From Ruminococcaceae bacterium P7 (GTDB lineage: Bacteria; Bacillota; Clostridia; Oscillospirales; Acutalibacteraceae), in assembly GCA_900100595.1 (NCBI GenBank), contig FMUA01000005.1, positions 142,373 to 177,513 on the forward strand: DNA of 35,141 nucleotides, in the 5' to 3' direction. The translations under genes were made by a program, and so were the position numbers. This document shows, in pieces, positions 16,038 through 27,291 of the stretch. Every line of letters begins with the position of its first letter. Position 1 is the stretch's first letter. Under the pieces are notes generated by a model, which was not told the origin of the DNA, made no database searches, and saw nothing but the letters and a program-made list of their open reading frames with translations.

Positions 16038-16988
16038 ATGATTTCGACTGTCATTGACCAGACTCTCGGTCTGGAATATCCCATCTTTCAGGGCGGTATG
16101 GCTTGGGTAGCCGACGCCTCTCTTGCCGCGGGCGTTTCCAACGCGGGCGGACTGGGATTGATTGCTGCGATGAACTCCAACGGCGAGCAGCTCCGCGCGG
16201 AAATCCGCAAGTGCAAGGAGCTGACCGACAAGCCCTTCGGCGTCAACATCATGCTCATGAGTCCTTTTGCCGACGAGGTATCCGACGTCGTGATTGAGGA
16301 GGGCGTCAAGGTTGTCACCACCGGCGCGGGCAATCCCGGCAAGTACATGGCGAAGTGGACGGAAGCGGGCATCCGCGTGATTCCCGTTGTGCCGAGCGTA
16401 GCACTCGCGAGAAAGATGGAAAAGATGGGCGCGTTCGCGCTGATCGCAGAGGGCGGCGAGAGCGGCGGTCACGTCGGCGAGCTGACCACGATGGCGCTGG
16501 TGCCCCAGGTCGTTGACGCGGTTTCCATTCCCGTAATCGCTGCGGGCGGCATCTGCGACGGCAGACAGGTCGCGGCGGCGTTCATGCTGGGCGCGGTCGG
16601 CGTTCAGGTCGGAACAAGATTTCTGGTTGCCGAGGAATGCACCATTTCACAGGCATATAAAGATAAGGTACTCAAGGCGAAGGATATCGACTCCGTCGTA
16701 ACGGGCAAGCGTCTCGGCCATCCCGTGCGCTCTATCCGCAACGCCTTTACGCGCGCCTATTCCAAGGCGGAATACGACAGCTCCCATGTCTCCGACGAGG
16801 AGCTTGAGAAGATGGGAGCCGGCGTTCTGAGGATCGCCGCCCGCGAGGGTGACGTCAAGAACGGCTGCGTGCTTGCGGGACAGGTCGCGAGCATGGTCAC
16901 CAAGGAGCAGCCCGCGCGTGATATCATCGTTGAGATGTTCACCGAGGCGGAGGAAGTTTTGAAGGGTGCGGCAAAATGGGTAAAATAG
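16038..16988 (+). CDS. fabK: Enoyl-[acyl-carrier-protein] reductase II (FabK, FMN-dependent)
   Basis: A 316-residue TIM-barrel flavoprotein of the nitronate monooxygenase/FabK family. It would carry out the last, NAD(P)H-dependent reduction of each elongation cycle. Seen in the sequence: PIFQGGMAWVADASLAAGVSNAGGLG at the N-terminus, GAGNPGKYM, EGGESGGHVGE, and the FMN-phosphate segment AAGGICDGRQVAAAFMLGAVGVQVGTRF. AAAGGAG lies 7 bases before the ATG at 16038; the longer upstream frame lacks a ribosome site and conserved residues. As first gene of a fab-acc operon, FabK rather than nitronate monooxygenase is well supported. It overlaps fabD by 13 bases. No FabI or FabL is visible in the window. 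Confidence 0.93.
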   Translation: MISTVIDQTLGLEYPIFQGGMAWVADASLAAGVSNAGGLGLIAAMNSNGEQLRAEIRKCKELTDKPFGVNIMLMSPFADEVSDVVIEEGVKVVTTGAGNPGKYMAKWTEAGIRVIPVVPSVALARKMEKMGAFALIAEGGESGGHVGELTTMALVPQVVDAVSIPVIAAGGICDGRQVAAAFMLGAVGVQVGTRFLVAEECTISQAYKDKVLKAKDIDSVVTGKRLGHPVRSIRNAFTRAYSKAEYDSSHVSDEELEKMGAGVLRIAAREGDVKNGCVLAGQVASMVTKEQPARDIIVEMFTEAEEVLKGAAKWVK

Positions 16989-17881
16989 CATTGATTTTTT
17001 CGGGACAGGGCGCGCAGTACAGCGGCATGGGAAAGGCGCTTTATGACGCTTCTCCCGCAGCGAAGGCGGTCTTTGATCTGGCGGATTCCATCCGCGAGGG
17101 TACCTCCGCGCAGTGCTTTGAGGGCGCTGCCGGGGAGCTGAACCGCACCGTCAACACCCAGCCCTGCGTATTTACCGCAGACCTCGCGGCGGCGTATGCC
17201 GTGAAGGAAGCGGGCATCGTGCCCGACTGCGTGGCGGGCTTCTCTCTCGGAGAGATCGCGGCGCTGGCTTATGCGGGCATCCTCACCGACGAGGAGGCGT
17301 TCCGCCTCGTGTGCAAGCGCGGTGAGCTGATGGACAAGGCGGCGAAGGAGAATCCCGGCGCGATGGTGGCAGTCATGAAGATGACGCCCGCTCAGGTCGA
17401 GGAGGTCTGCGCAGGCTTTGACAAGACCTATCCCGTGAACTACAACTCCCCTGCCCAGACGGTCGTCGCGACGACGAGCGAAAGCGCCGACGCGTTCTGT
17501 GAGGCGGTCAAGGCGGCAGGCGGCAGAGCCAAGCAGCTCCCGGTCAGCGGCGCGTTCCACTCTCCCTTTATGGCGGACGCGGCTGCGGGACTTGCCGACT
17601 ACATGAAGGACGTTGACTTCAAGGAGCCGGCGCTCCCGATTTACTCGGACTACACCGCGAAGCCCTATGAGGGCGACTACAAGGAGCTTGTCAGGGCGCA
17701 GGTCGAGAACCCCGTGCGCTGGCAGACCATCGTTGAAAACATGATCGCCGAGGGCGTCGACACCTTCATCGAGGTCGGCGTCGGCAAGACGCTGACGGGA
17801 CTGATCAAGCGCATCGACGAGAACGTCGCGGCGTTCAAGGCGGAGACGCCCGAGGACATCGCGAAAATCGTGAACAGATAA
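16976..17881 (+). CDS. fabD: Malonyl-CoA:ACP transacylase
   Basis: A 301-residue enzyme that moves malonyl from CoA to acyl carrier protein. The nucleophile is Ser90 in GFSLGE, the oxyanion-side motif is FSGQGAQYSGMG (8-19), and the catalytic His195 is in GAFHSPFM. Length is standard. It starts inside the fabK end with a 13-base overlap. The gene is complete and typical. Confidence 0.96.
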   Translation: MGKIALIFSGQGAQYSGMGKALYDASPAAKAVFDLADSIREGTSAQCFEGAAGELNRTVNTQPCVFTADLAAAYAVKEAGIVPDCVAGFSLGEIAALAYAGILTDEEAFRLVCKRGELMDKAAKENPGAMVAVMKMTPAQVEEVCAGFDKTYPVNYNSPAQTVVATTSESADAFCEAVKAAGGRAKQLPVSGAFHSPFMADAAAGLADYMKDVDFKEPALPIYSDYTAKPYEGDYKELVRAQVENPVRWQTIVENMIAEGVDTFIEVGVGKTLTGLIKRIDENVAAFKAETPEDIAKIVNR

Positions 17882-17925
17882 TATGAGCGGCAGCGCGGAA
17901 GCGATTGCCGATAGGTACATATAAT

Positions 17926-18741
17926 ATGAAAAAGCAATTTTACAAATTTTCGGCGCTGATTCTGGCGGCGGTCTGCGGTGCGGCGGCACTTTCCGCCTGC
18001 GGCGCGAAGCCGGCTGAGAACACGCAGACAACGGCAGCGGCTGTAACGGAGGCCGCGACAGACGCCGCGACAGACGCCGCAACAGAAGCGGTTCAGACGA
18101 CCGAGGAGCCGACACGCGCGGCGGACGAGTTCGTCAGGACGGTGCGTGTTGAGAGCTGGGAGACCAAATACGGCGACGAAACACGCGAGTATTTCTGTCA
18201 GCAGCCCGAGCTTTTGATTCAGTCCGCGGACGCGGAAGCAATCAACGCGGAGATAGCCGAGCGCTGCAATAAGATTTTTGACGCGTATGACAGCGGCAAG
18301 CCGATGGAGGACTTTTCCAAGGGCGCGGAATACAAGGCGTATCTCAACGGCAAGACGCTGAGTCTGGTGTTTATCGACCGTGCTCCCGTCAATCAGTCCG
18401 TCTATTATTACGTATATAATATCGACGTGGAAAGCGGCTCGCGCCTTGACGACGCGGAGCTGATCGCACGCTCGGGCAACGACGCGGATACCGCGCACGC
18501 TCAGCTGGCGGAAAGAGTCGCGGAGTACTTCGACGCAAAGACTGCCGAGATGCAGGGCGGCATGGATACGGTTATTGCGAAGTGCCGTGAAAAGACGCTC
18601 AGCGACGAGTATCTCGGCAAGGCGCAGTATTACCTCGCCGACCGCAACACGCTCAGCGCGGTATTTGCCTACAACTGGGTAGCAGGTGCGGAGCAGTATC
18701 TGGACACCACCGAGGTATTTCCTCATTTACCCCAATATTGA
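17926..18741 (+). CDS. Lipoprotein of unknown function inside the fatty-acid operon (DUF3298/DUF4163-like)
   Basis: A 271-residue predicted lipoprotein: basic start MKKQFYK, a hydrophobic core, and the lipobox LSAC. Then comes a spacer of Thr/Ala-rich repeats (TEAATDAATDAATEA). The folded part includes YYYVYNIDVESGSRLDDAEL, a pattern like DUF3298 domains near extracytoplasmic anti-sigma and deacetylase proteins. The start is the ATG at 17926, 44 bases after fabD; a TTG seven codons earlier gives no better signal. It lies between fabD and fabG on the same strand without promoter or terminator, so it is probably co-transcribed with lipid synthesis. Its function is not known; an envelope role is inference. 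Confidence 0.75.
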   Translation: MKKQFYKFSALILAAVCGAAALSACGAKPAENTQTTAAAVTEAATDAATDAATEAVQTTEEPTRAADEFVRTVRVESWETKYGDETREYFCQQPELLIQSADAEAINAEIAERCNKIFDAYDSGKPMEDFSKGAEYKAYLNGKTLSLVFIDRAPVNQSVYYYVYNIDVESGSRLDDAELIARSGNDADTAHAQLAERVAEYFDAKTAEMQGGMDTVIAKCREKTLSDEYLGKAQYYLADRNTLSAVFAYNWVAGAEQYLDTTEVFPHLPQY

Positions 18742-18774
18742 TTACAGAACCTAACGGAAAGAAGGCGTATTCAT

Positions 18775-19518
18775 ATGAATTTTCAGGATAGAACCGCCGT
18801 CGTGACAGGCGGCTCCCGCGGTATCGGTCTCGCGATTGCCAAGAAGCTCGCCGAGGGCGGCGCGAATATCGCGATCCTCTATGTCGGAGACGAGAGCGAG
18901 GGCTTGAATGCAAAGGCGGAGCTGGAGCAGTACGGCACCAAGGTGGAGCAGTATTTCTGCAACGTCGCGGATTTCGCCGCCTCCAAGGAAGTCGTCGACA
19001 AGGTCATCGCGGACTTCGGCGGCATCGACTACCTGATCAATAACGCGGGCATCACCCGCGACAAGCTCGTGCTCAACATGGAGGAGAGCGACTTTGACGC
19101 GGTTATCAACGTCAACCTCAAGGGCACCTTCAACATGATCAAGCACACCTACAAGCACTTCATGAAGAAGCGCTTCGGCAGGATCGTCAGCACCTCCTCG
19201 ATCGTCGGTCTGATCGGCAACGCGGGACAGGCGAACTATGCCGCTTCCAAGGCGGGCATCATCGGCATGACCAAGTCCGTAGCCAGAGAGCTTGCGGGCA
19301 GAGGCGTGACCGTCAACGCGGTAGCGCCCGGCTATATCGGCACCGATATGACCAACGCCCTTTCCGACAAGGTCAAGGAGACCATGAAGGCGCAGATCCC
19401 CGCCAAGAGGATCGGTACGCCCGAGGACGTCGCCAATGTGGTCGCGTTCCTCTGCTCCGACGAGGCGGCTTATGTGACAGGAGAGGTTATCCGCGTGGAC
19501 GGCGGTCTCGCGATTTAA
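18775..19518 (+). CDS. fabG: 3-oxoacyl-[acyl-carrier-protein] reductase
   Basis: A 247-residue short-chain dehydrogenase that reduces 3-ketoacyl-ACP with NADPH. The cofactor loop is TGGSRGIG (11-18), with NNAG at 89-92. The catalytic residues are Ser142, Tyr155 and Lys159 in NYAASK, and the C-terminus ends in VDGGLAI as is usual for FabG. AGAAGG lies before the ATG. Only 10 bases separate it from fabF. Confidence 0.96.
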   Translation: MNFQDRTAVVTGGSRGIGLAIAKKLAEGGANIAILYVGDESEGLNAKAELEQYGTKVEQYFCNVADFAASKEVVDKVIADFGGIDYLINNAGITRDKLVLNMEESDFDAVINVNLKGTFNMIKHTYKHFMKKRFGRIVSTSSIVGLIGNAGQANYAASKAGIIGMTKSVARELAGRGVTVNAVAPGYIGTDMTNALSDKVKETMKAQIPAKRIGTPEDVANVVAFLCSDEAAYVTGEVIRVDGGLAI

Positions 19519-19528
19519 GGAGGGCATT

Positions 19529-20764
19529 ATGGCAAGACGAGTGGTAGTAACGGGATTGGGTGCCGTCAGCCCTGTGGGCAACACCGTTCCCGAAATGTGG
19601 AAAAATATGGTTGCAGGCGTCAACGGCATCGAAGAGATCACCGCCTTTGACACCTCCGACCTCAAGGTACATATCGCGGGCACCGTCAAGGGTTTTCAGC
19701 CCGAGCTGTATTTTGAAAAGAGAGAGGCAAAGAAGCTTGATATCTATTGCCAGTACGCCATGGCGGCGGCTCAGCAGGCGGTCGATGACAGCGGCATCCT
19801 CGGTCATATCGACGAGAACCGCTTCGGCGTCTACATCGGCGCAGGCATCGGCGGACTGAATACTTTTGTGAGCAATACCGTCGGTCTGGAGCTGGGCGGC
19901 CCCAGAAAGGTATCTCCGTTCTTTATCCCCATGATGATCGGCAATATCGCGACGGGCAATGTCGCGATCCGCTTCGGCGCAAAGGGCGTTTCGCTTTCCG
20001 TCATGAGCGCGTGCGCAACGGGAACCAACTCCATCGGCGAGGCGTTCCACGCCGTCAAGGACGGCTATGCCGACGCGATCATCGCGGGCGGCGCGGAGGC
20101 AGTCGTCGCAAGACTGACCATCGCGGGCTTCCAGAACATGAAGGCGCTTTCCACCAATCCCGACCCGAGCAAGGCGTCCCGTCCGTTTGACAAGGACAGA
20201 GACGGCTTCGTCATGGGTGAGGGCGCGGGTATGCTGATCCTCGAGGAATACGAGCACGCCAAGGCGCGCGGCGCGAAGATATACGCCGAGTTCAGCGGCT
20301 ACGGCAATACCTGCGACGCGCACCACGTCACCGCTCCCGATCCCGAGGGCGCCGGACTTGCCAGAGCGATTGCGATCGCGTTTGAGGAAGCGAACGTCGC
20401 GGACGACGCGAACGTCTATATCAACGCGCACGGCACCTCCACCCACCTCAACGACCTCACCGAGACGATGGCGATCAAGAAGGCTCTCGGAGAAAAGGCG
20501 TATGACGCGAGCATCAGCTCGACCAAGTCCATGACAGGTCACATGCTCGGCGCGACAGGTGCGATCGAGGCAATCGCGGCTGTCAAGGCGATCGAGGAGG
20601 GCGTAGTGCCTCCCACCATTAACCTCGACGAGCCGGACGAGGGACTTGACCTCGACTACACGCCGAAGGTTGCGAAAAAGCGCGACATCGACGTCGCCGC
20701 ATCCACCAACCTCGGCTTCGGCGGTCATGACGCCTGCGTGGTATTCAAGAAAATAGCTGACTGA
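19529..20764 (+). CDS. fabF: 3-oxoacyl-[acyl-carrier-protein] synthase II
   Basis: A 411-residue condensing enzyme that elongates acyl-ACP with malonyl-ACP. The triad is Cys162 (SACATGTN), His301 (NAHGTSTHLND) and His338 (TGHMLGATGAIEA). The C-terminal NLGFGGHDACVVFKK is typical; FabB would show small differences around the active site, but FabF is the usual single enzyme in Firmicutes. A good AAGGAGG lies before the ATG. The reverse strand carries a 413-codon frame that is only a codon-bias shadow. Confidence 0.95.
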   Translation: MARRVVVTGLGAVSPVGNTVPEMWKNMVAGVNGIEEITAFDTSDLKVHIAGTVKGFQPELYFEKREAKKLDIYCQYAMAAAQQAVDDSGILGHIDENRFGVYIGAGIGGLNTFVSNTVGLELGGPRKVSPFFIPMMIGNIATGNVAIRFGAKGVSLSVMSACATGTNSIGEAFHAVKDGYADAIIAGGAEAVVARLTIAGFQNMKALSTNPDPSKASRPFDKDRDGFVMGEGAGMLILEEYEHAKARGAKIYAEFSGYGNTCDAHHVTAPDPEGAGLARAIAIAFEEANVADDANVYINAHGTSTHLNDLTETMAIKKALGEKAYDASISSTKSMTGHMLGATGAIEAIAAVKAIEEGVVPPTINLDEPDEGLDLDYTPKVAKKRDIDVAASTNLGFGGHDACVVFKKIAD

Positions 20765-20794
20765 TAAATAACAAATCGAAAAGGATTGTTTCAG

Positions 20795-21214
20795 ATGTTC
20801 AATATAGAAGAAATCAAGGAATTAATGGCGCTGCTGGAGAACTCCTCTCTGTCCGCGCTCGAGGTACAGCAGGACGACGTCAAGGTGCGCCTTGAAAAGC
20901 CCGCTGTCACCGTTGCGGCTCCCGTTGCCGTTCCCGCTCCCGCTCCCGCGCCTGTTGCGGCTCCTGCGCCTGCCGATGCGGGCAAGGCGATCAATGCGCC
21001 GATCGTCGGCGTGTTCTACGCCGCTCCCTCTCCCGACAGCGAGCCTTATGTCAGCGTCGGCAAGAGAGTCAAGAAGGGCGACGTCGTCTGCATTATCGAG
21101 GCGATGAAGTGCATGAATGAGATCCAGGCGGAGGAGGACGGCGAAATCACCGCTGTTCTTGCGACCAACGGCGAGCTGGTTGAGTACGGTCAGCCGCTCT
21201 TTGCCATCAAATAA
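20795..21214 (+). CDS. accB: Biotin carboxyl carrier protein of acetyl-CoA carboxylase
   Basis: A 139-residue carrier that shuttles carboxybiotin between AccC and AccD/AccA. The N-terminal 35 residues are a helical region. A Pro/Ala linker follows (about 41-62), then the biotinyl domain, with biotinylated Lys105 in EAMKCMNEI. The ATG at 20795 is preferred because AAGGA is suitably placed; a TTG three codons earlier is also open. It lies between fabF and fabZ in the operon. Confidence 0.95.
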   Translation: MFNIEEIKELMALLENSSLSALEVQQDDVKVRLEKPAVTVAAPVAVPAPAPAPVAAPAPADAGKAINAPIVGVFYAAPSPDSEPYVSVGKRVKKGDVVCIIEAMKCMNEIQAEEDGEITAVLATNGELVEYGQPLFAIK

Positions 21215-21224
21215 GGAGATTTTG

Positions 21225-21650
21225 ATGAATCAGGAAGAAATCAAGAAGATTCTGCCTCACCGCGACAACATGCTGCTGGTCGAGGAGTCCGAGACGGTGG
21301 ACGAAACCACCGCCAAGGGCAGATATACCATCAAGGGCGACGAGTTCTTTTTGCAGGGTCATTTTCCCGGAAATCCCGTTGTCCCGGGCGTGATTCTCTG
21401 CGAGATGATGGGTCAGGCGAGCTGCTGTCTCCTCGCGGACAAGGTCAGCGACTGCACGCCCTACTTTACCAAGATGAACAATGTCAAGTTCAAGAACCCC
21501 GTCAAGCCGGGCGATACCCTCGAGAGCGTCTGCACCCTCACCAAAAACAGGGGTCCGTTCTACTTCATCGATGCCAAGGGCTATGTCGACGGCAAGCTTT
21601 GCGTCAGCGCGGAGCTTTCGTTTGCGCTGATTCCGAATGAAAAGGAATGA
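21225..21650 (+). CDS. fabZ: 3-hydroxyacyl-[acyl-carrier-protein] dehydratase
   Basis: A 141-residue hot-dog-fold dehydratase that converts 3-hydroxyacyl-ACP to trans-2-enoyl-ACP, the substrate of FabK. The hallmark is GHFPGNPVVPGV with catalytic His46, and Glu60 in LCEMMGQ. AAGGAG lies 6 bases before the ATG at 21225; an upstream extension of 36 codons overlaps accB in another frame and is not real. It starts 10 bases after accB. With FabK rather than FabA/FabB-type partners, the source of unsaturated chains is not clear from this window. Confidence 0.95.
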   Translation: MNQEEIKKILPHRDNMLLVEESETVDETTAKGRYTIKGDEFFLQGHFPGNPVVPGVILCEMMGQASCCLLADKVSDCTPYFTKMNNVKFKNPVKPGDTLESVCTLTKNRGPFYFIDAKGYVDGKLCVSAELSFALIPNEKE

Positions 21651-21686
21651 GCATAACGCAAATCTAAGAAACGCGAGGTTAATGAA

Positions 21687-23042
21687 ATGTTTTCTAAAAT
21701 TCTGATTGCCAACCGCGGCGAGATTGCGGTGCGTATTATCCGCGCCTGCCGCGAGATGGGCATTTCCACCGTAGCGATCTACTCTCAGGCGGACAAGGAC
21801 GCCATGCACGTCCAGCTCGCCGACGAGAGCTACTGCGTGGGCGGCAACCGCGTTGCGGACAGCTATCTCAACATTCCGGCTATCCTCACGGTAGCGGTTG
21901 AGAGCGGCGCGCAGGCGATTCACCCCGGCTACGGACTGCTCAGCGAGAACGCCAAGTTCGTTTCTCTGTGCGAGCAGTGCAATATCAACTTCATCGGCCC
22001 GACCTCCTCCATGATCGGTATGCTCGGCGACAAGGACATGGCGCGCAAGACCATGCGTGCGGCAGGCGTCCCTGTCACGCCCGGCTGTGATATCGTCGAG
22101 GACGTGGCGCGCGCAAAGGCGGAGGCGGAGAAAATCGGCTTCCCGCTGCTGATCAAGGCGCGTTCGGGCGGCGGCGGCAAGGGTATCCGCCGCGTCGACA
22201 GCATCGACCAGTTTGAGGACGCCTTCCTCTCCGCTTCTTCCGAGGCGCAGGCGGCTTTCGGCGACGGCGCGTGCTACCTCGAAAAATTTATCTTCCCCGT
22301 CAAGCACATCGAAATGCAGCTCCTCTGCGACAAGTATGACAACATCATCTGTCTGGGTGAGCGCGAGTGCTCGGTGCAGAGAAAGAACCAGAAGATGATT
22401 GAGGAAAGCCCCAGCCCCGCGCTCGATGAAAAGACGAGAAAGCAGATGATGATCGCCGCGGTCAAGGCGGCGAAGGCGGTGCACTACGTCAACGCGGGCA
22501 CCGTGGAATTCCTGCTTGACAAAGAGAATAATTTCTATTTTATGGAGATGAACACCCGTCTGCAGGTGGAGCACGGCGTGACCGAGATGGTGACGGGTCT
22601 GGATATCGTCCAGTGGCAGATCCGAATCGCCGCGGGCGCGAAGCTCACCAGAACGCAGGACAGCATCTTCACGCACGGCAACGTGATCGAGTGCCGCATC
22701 AACGCCGAGAATCCCGAAAAGGGCTTCCGTCCGAGCTGCGGCAGGATCAGGCGCCTGCATACCCCCGGCGGTTCGTTTGTGCGCTTTGATACCGCGATCT
22801 ATCAGGATTATTTTGTGCCGCCGTTCTATGATTCCATGATCGGCAAGCTGATCGTGCAGGCGAGAACCCGTCCCGAGGCGATCCGCAAGATGAAAATGGC
22901 GCTCTCGGAGCTGACGATCGAGGGCATCGACATCAACCGCAATATTCTCGCCGAGATCCTCTCCGACGAAAAGTTTGTCACAGGCGAGTACACCACCGAC
23001 TTTATGCGTGAATTCGAGGAAAAGCGCAAGGCGGAAAGCTGA
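21687..23042 (+). CDS. accC: Acetyl-CoA carboxylase, biotin carboxylase subunit
   Basis: A 451-residue ATP-grasp enzyme that carboxylates biotin on AccB using ATP and bicarbonate. The N-terminal KILIANRGEIAVRIIRAC, the glycine-rich ATP loop SGGGGKGIRRV, and the active-site segment MEMNTRLQVEHGVTE are all intact. Length matches the family. The reverse strand shows a continuous 810-codon frame across accC and accD, rejected as a composition artefact. Confidence 0.97.
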   Translation: MFSKILIANRGEIAVRIIRACREMGISTVAIYSQADKDAMHVQLADESYCVGGNRVADSYLNIPAILTVAVESGAQAIHPGYGLLSENAKFVSLCEQCNINFIGPTSSMIGMLGDKDMARKTMRAAGVPVTPGCDIVEDVARAKAEAEKIGFPLLIKARSGGGGKGIRRVDSIDQFEDAFLSASSEAQAAFGDGACYLEKFIFPVKHIEMQLLCDKYDNIICLGERECSVQRKNQKMIEESPSPALDEKTRKQMMIAAVKAAKAVHYVNAGTVEFLLDKENNFYFMEMNTRLQVEHGVTEMVTGLDIVQWQIRIAAGAKLTRTQDSIFTHGNVIECRINAENPEKGFRPSCGRIRRLHTPGGSFVRFDTAIYQDYFVPPFYDSMIGKLIVQARTRPEAIRKMKMALSELTIEGIDINRNILAEILSDEKFVTGEYTTDFMREFEEKRKAES

Positions 23043-23072
23043 GCGCAGCCAAGAGTACGTGAGGTAAAATAA

Positions 23073-23927
23073 ATGGACTTTTTTGCTTTTGTAAAACCGA
23101 AGAATGAATTGGAAAATTCCGCTGAAAAGCAGCAGAACGTGCCCTTTGTGCCCGAGGCGATGTGGGTGAAGTGCCCCAAGTGCAACGCCCTGCTTCTCAC
23201 TACCGACATGGAGGAGAACCTGCACGTCTGCACGCACTGCAACCATCACTTCCGCATGAGCGCGAAGCAGCGTATCGCGCTGCTCGCGGACAAGGAGACC
23301 TTTCGGGAGCACGACGCGGATCTGACAAGCTCCAATCTTCTCGATTTCCCGGGCTACGACGAGAAGCTCGAAAAAGCCGGAAAAAAGGCAAATGAGTCCG
23401 TGCGCTGCGGCGAATGCAAAATCGACGGCGTCCGCTCGGTGCTCTGTGTCATGGACGCGGATTTCATGATGGGCAGTATGGGCACCGTCACGGGTGAAAA
23501 AATCACCCGCGCCTTTGAGTACGCCACCGATAACGGCCTGCCGATCGTCGTCTGCACCGTTTCGGGCGGCGCGAGAATGCAGGAGGGTATCCTCAGCCTC
23601 ATGCAGATGGCAAAAACCTCGGGAGCCGTCAAGCGTCACAGCGACGCGGGACTGCTCTATATCACCGTCCTCACCGACCCCACCACGGGCGGCGTGACGG
23701 CGTCCTTCGCGATGGAGGGCGATATCATCCTCGCCGAACCGAACGCGCTAGTCGCGTTCGCGGGACCGCGCGTCATCGAGCAGACCATGCGTCAGAAGCT
23801 TCCCAAGGACTTCCAGACCTCGGAATTCGTCCTGCAGAAGGGCTTTATCGACGCGGTCGTCAGCCGCGTCGCGCTCAAGTCCACCATTTCAAAGCTTTTG
23901 AAAATGCACGGCTACGGGGAGGAATAA
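23073..23927 (+). CDS. accD: Acetyl-CoA carboxylase, carboxyltransferase beta subunit
   Basis: A 284-residue subunit that, with AccA, transfers the carboxyl group from biotin to acetyl-CoA, making malonyl-CoA. An N-terminal zinc ribbon has Cys34, Cys37, Cys53 and Cys56 (CPKC and CTHC). The crotonase-fold part includes MGSMGTVTGEKI and SGGARMQEG, which forms the oxyanion hole. It is 3 bases upstream of accA, giving balanced expression of the two halves. Confidence 0.96.
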   Translation: MDFFAFVKPKNELENSAEKQQNVPFVPEAMWVKCPKCNALLLTTDMEENLHVCTHCNHHFRMSAKQRIALLADKETFREHDADLTSSNLLDFPGYDEKLEKAGKKANESVRCGECKIDGVRSVLCVMDADFMMGSMGTVTGEKITRAFEYATDNGLPIVVCTVSGGARMQEGILSLMQMAKTSGAVKRHSDAGLLYITVLTDPTTGGVTASFAMEGDIILAEPNALVAFAGPRVIEQTMRQKLPKDFQTSEFVLQKGFIDAVVSRVALKSTISKLLKMHGYGEE

Positions 23928-23930
23928 GTC

Positions 23931-24755
23931 ATGTCAGCTACCAATTCGGTCAATCCCAATCCCGCCTATGACAAGGTGCTCGCGGCACGCGACGCGTCGA
24001 AGCTGACGGCGGTTGATTACATAAAGCACATGTTCGGCGACAGCTTTATCGAGCTGCACGGCGACAGAAGATTTGCCGACGACAAGGCGATCGTCGCGGG
24101 TCTGGGTATGCTCTACGACACGCCCGTGACCGTCATCGGCATCGAAAAGGGCAGAAACACCAAGGAGCGCATGGAACGCAACTTCGGTCAGGCTCATCCC
24201 GAGGGCTACCGCAAGGCGCTGCGCCTGATGAAGCAGGCGGAGAAGTTCCACCGTCCGGTGCTTTGTCTGGTCGACACCAGCGGCGCGTATCCCGGCATCG
24301 GCGCCGAGGAGAGAGGTCAGGGACAGGCGATCGCCGAGAACCTGATGGAGATGATGGCGCTCAAAACGCCCGTTCTCACCATTCTGATCGGTGAGGGCGG
24401 AAGCGGCGGCGCGTTGGCGCTCGCGGTTGCCGACGAGGTGTGGATGCTCGAAAACTCCGTTTATTCCGTTATTTCTCCCGAGGGCTGCGCCTCCATTCTC
24501 TGGAAGGACAGCGCAAAGGCGCCGCAGGCGGCGGAAGCGCTGAAAATGACCGCGCAGGATCTGTTCGGCTTCGGCGTGATCGAGCGTATCATCCGTCAGC
24601 CCAAGGCAGAGGACGCCGCGATGTTCGAGAGCCTCAAGCTGCTCGTGCTGCGTACCTTTGAAAAGAACCTTGCGCTTTCGGACGAAGAGCTGACAGCGCA
24701 CCGCTACGCGCGGTTCCGCAAAATCGGCGCGCAGCAGACGCGTGAGAAAGAATAA
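23931..24755 (+). CDS. accA: Acetyl-CoA carboxylase, carboxyltransferase alpha subunit
   Basis: A 274-residue carboxyltransferase subunit, last gene of the operon. It shows [41 protein letters not shown] and [17 protein letters not shown], all conserved in AccA. It is shorter than the E. coli protein, mainly at the N-terminus, as is common in Gram-positives. GGAGGA lies before the ATG. The GC-rich core genome ends about here: the next coding sequence, on the opposite strand, is an A/T-richer recombinase. Confidence 0.95.
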   Translation: MSATNSVNPNPAYDKVLAARDASKLTAVDYIKHMFGDSFIELHGDRRFADDKAIVAGLGMLYDTPVTVIGIEKGRNTKERMERNFGQAHPEGYRKALRLMKQAEKFHRPVLCLVDTSGAYPGIGAEERGQGQAIAENLMEMMALKTPVLTILIGEGGSGGALALAVADEVWMLENSVYSVISPEGCASILWKDSAKAPQAAEALKMTAQDLFGFGVIERIIRQPKAEDAAMFESLKLLVLRTFEKNLALSDEELTAHRYARFRKIGAQQTREKE

Positions 24756-24840
24756 CATAAAATCAGCGGGTGTGCCTTTAGGCTGATTCCGAAAAGGATG
24801 TTTTCAGTTTAAGGCGGTGCCCTATACGTAGGCGGACAGT

Positions 24841-26841
<2,001 letters not shown>

Positions 26842-26858
26842 CAATATAGTTTTCCTTT

Positions 26859-27026
26859 CTAAAGTGACATTGAGAAGTCTTCGCCCTCATCTTCATCCTC
26901 GCTGTCATCATAGTCATAATCGTCAGCGCCGAAGATTTCTTCGAGGATTTCTTCTCGTGTTTTGTATTCTTCCTGCTCATAATCCGGCACTTGCTCGGAA
27001 ATATCAATTACAGAGTTGGTTATCAT
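26859..27026 (-). CDS. Small highly acidic protein of unknown function
   Basis: A 55-residue frame, ATG at 27026 to TAG at 26861-26859. The middle reads TREEILEEIFGADDYDYDD and the rest is almost all Asp/Glu before FSMSL. It lies directly upstream of the TnpW-like gene. It overlaps the end of a recombinase fragment by 23 bases in another frame. The strong acidic bias could fit a DNA-mimic or a C-terminal piece of a larger mobile-element protein cut by the same rearrangement. No family is recognised. No clear ribosome site is seen, so it may instead be a fragment. Confidence 0.45.
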   Translation of the reverse strand: MITNSVIDISEQVPDYEQEEYKTREEILEEIFGADDYDYDDSEDEDEGEDFSMSL

Positions 27027-27291
27027 GCCTATGCCGTAGCCGAGAATCGGGCGTTATAATATCTTGAAACTTGTACTCACCGATGTACCGCCTGTTATGG
27101 AGCATCCGAGTCAGGCTGTTGATGGAGATTTCGCCGTTCTTCTTGGTGCGCAGACCTTTCAGCTTTAGATAGTCCACGATCTCCTTCATCGTCATGCCCT
27201 CGTCGTATTTCTGAAATGCTTCAAGAACAATCGGTGCGGTGAGAGGGTCAATCTGAAAGTATTTATTCCACATTTTTTTCTTTATCATCAT
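27004..27291 (-). pseudogene. Internal fragment of a second large serine recombinase
   Basis: Residues from about 8 on (KYFQIDPLTAPIVLEAFQKY, then MTMKEIVDYLKLKGLRTKKNG, then RMLHNRRYIGEYKFQDI) match the middle recombinase domain of large serine recombinases. The catalytic N-terminus, zinc ribbon and C-terminus are absent. Its first codons lie in the end of the cohesin gene and its last codons lose sense after TPDS. Both ends are therefore junctions. It is a remnant of an older integration. Confidence 0.8.

Noticed and set aside
19487..20728. Minus-strand open frame of 413 codons opposite fabF
   Set aside because: Shadow of fabF codon bias, with no recognisable protein features.
21207..23639. 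Minus-strand open frame of 810 codons opposite accC/accD
   Set aside because: It follows from GC-rich codon use of real genes on the plus strand; the product has no domain pattern and no start signals.
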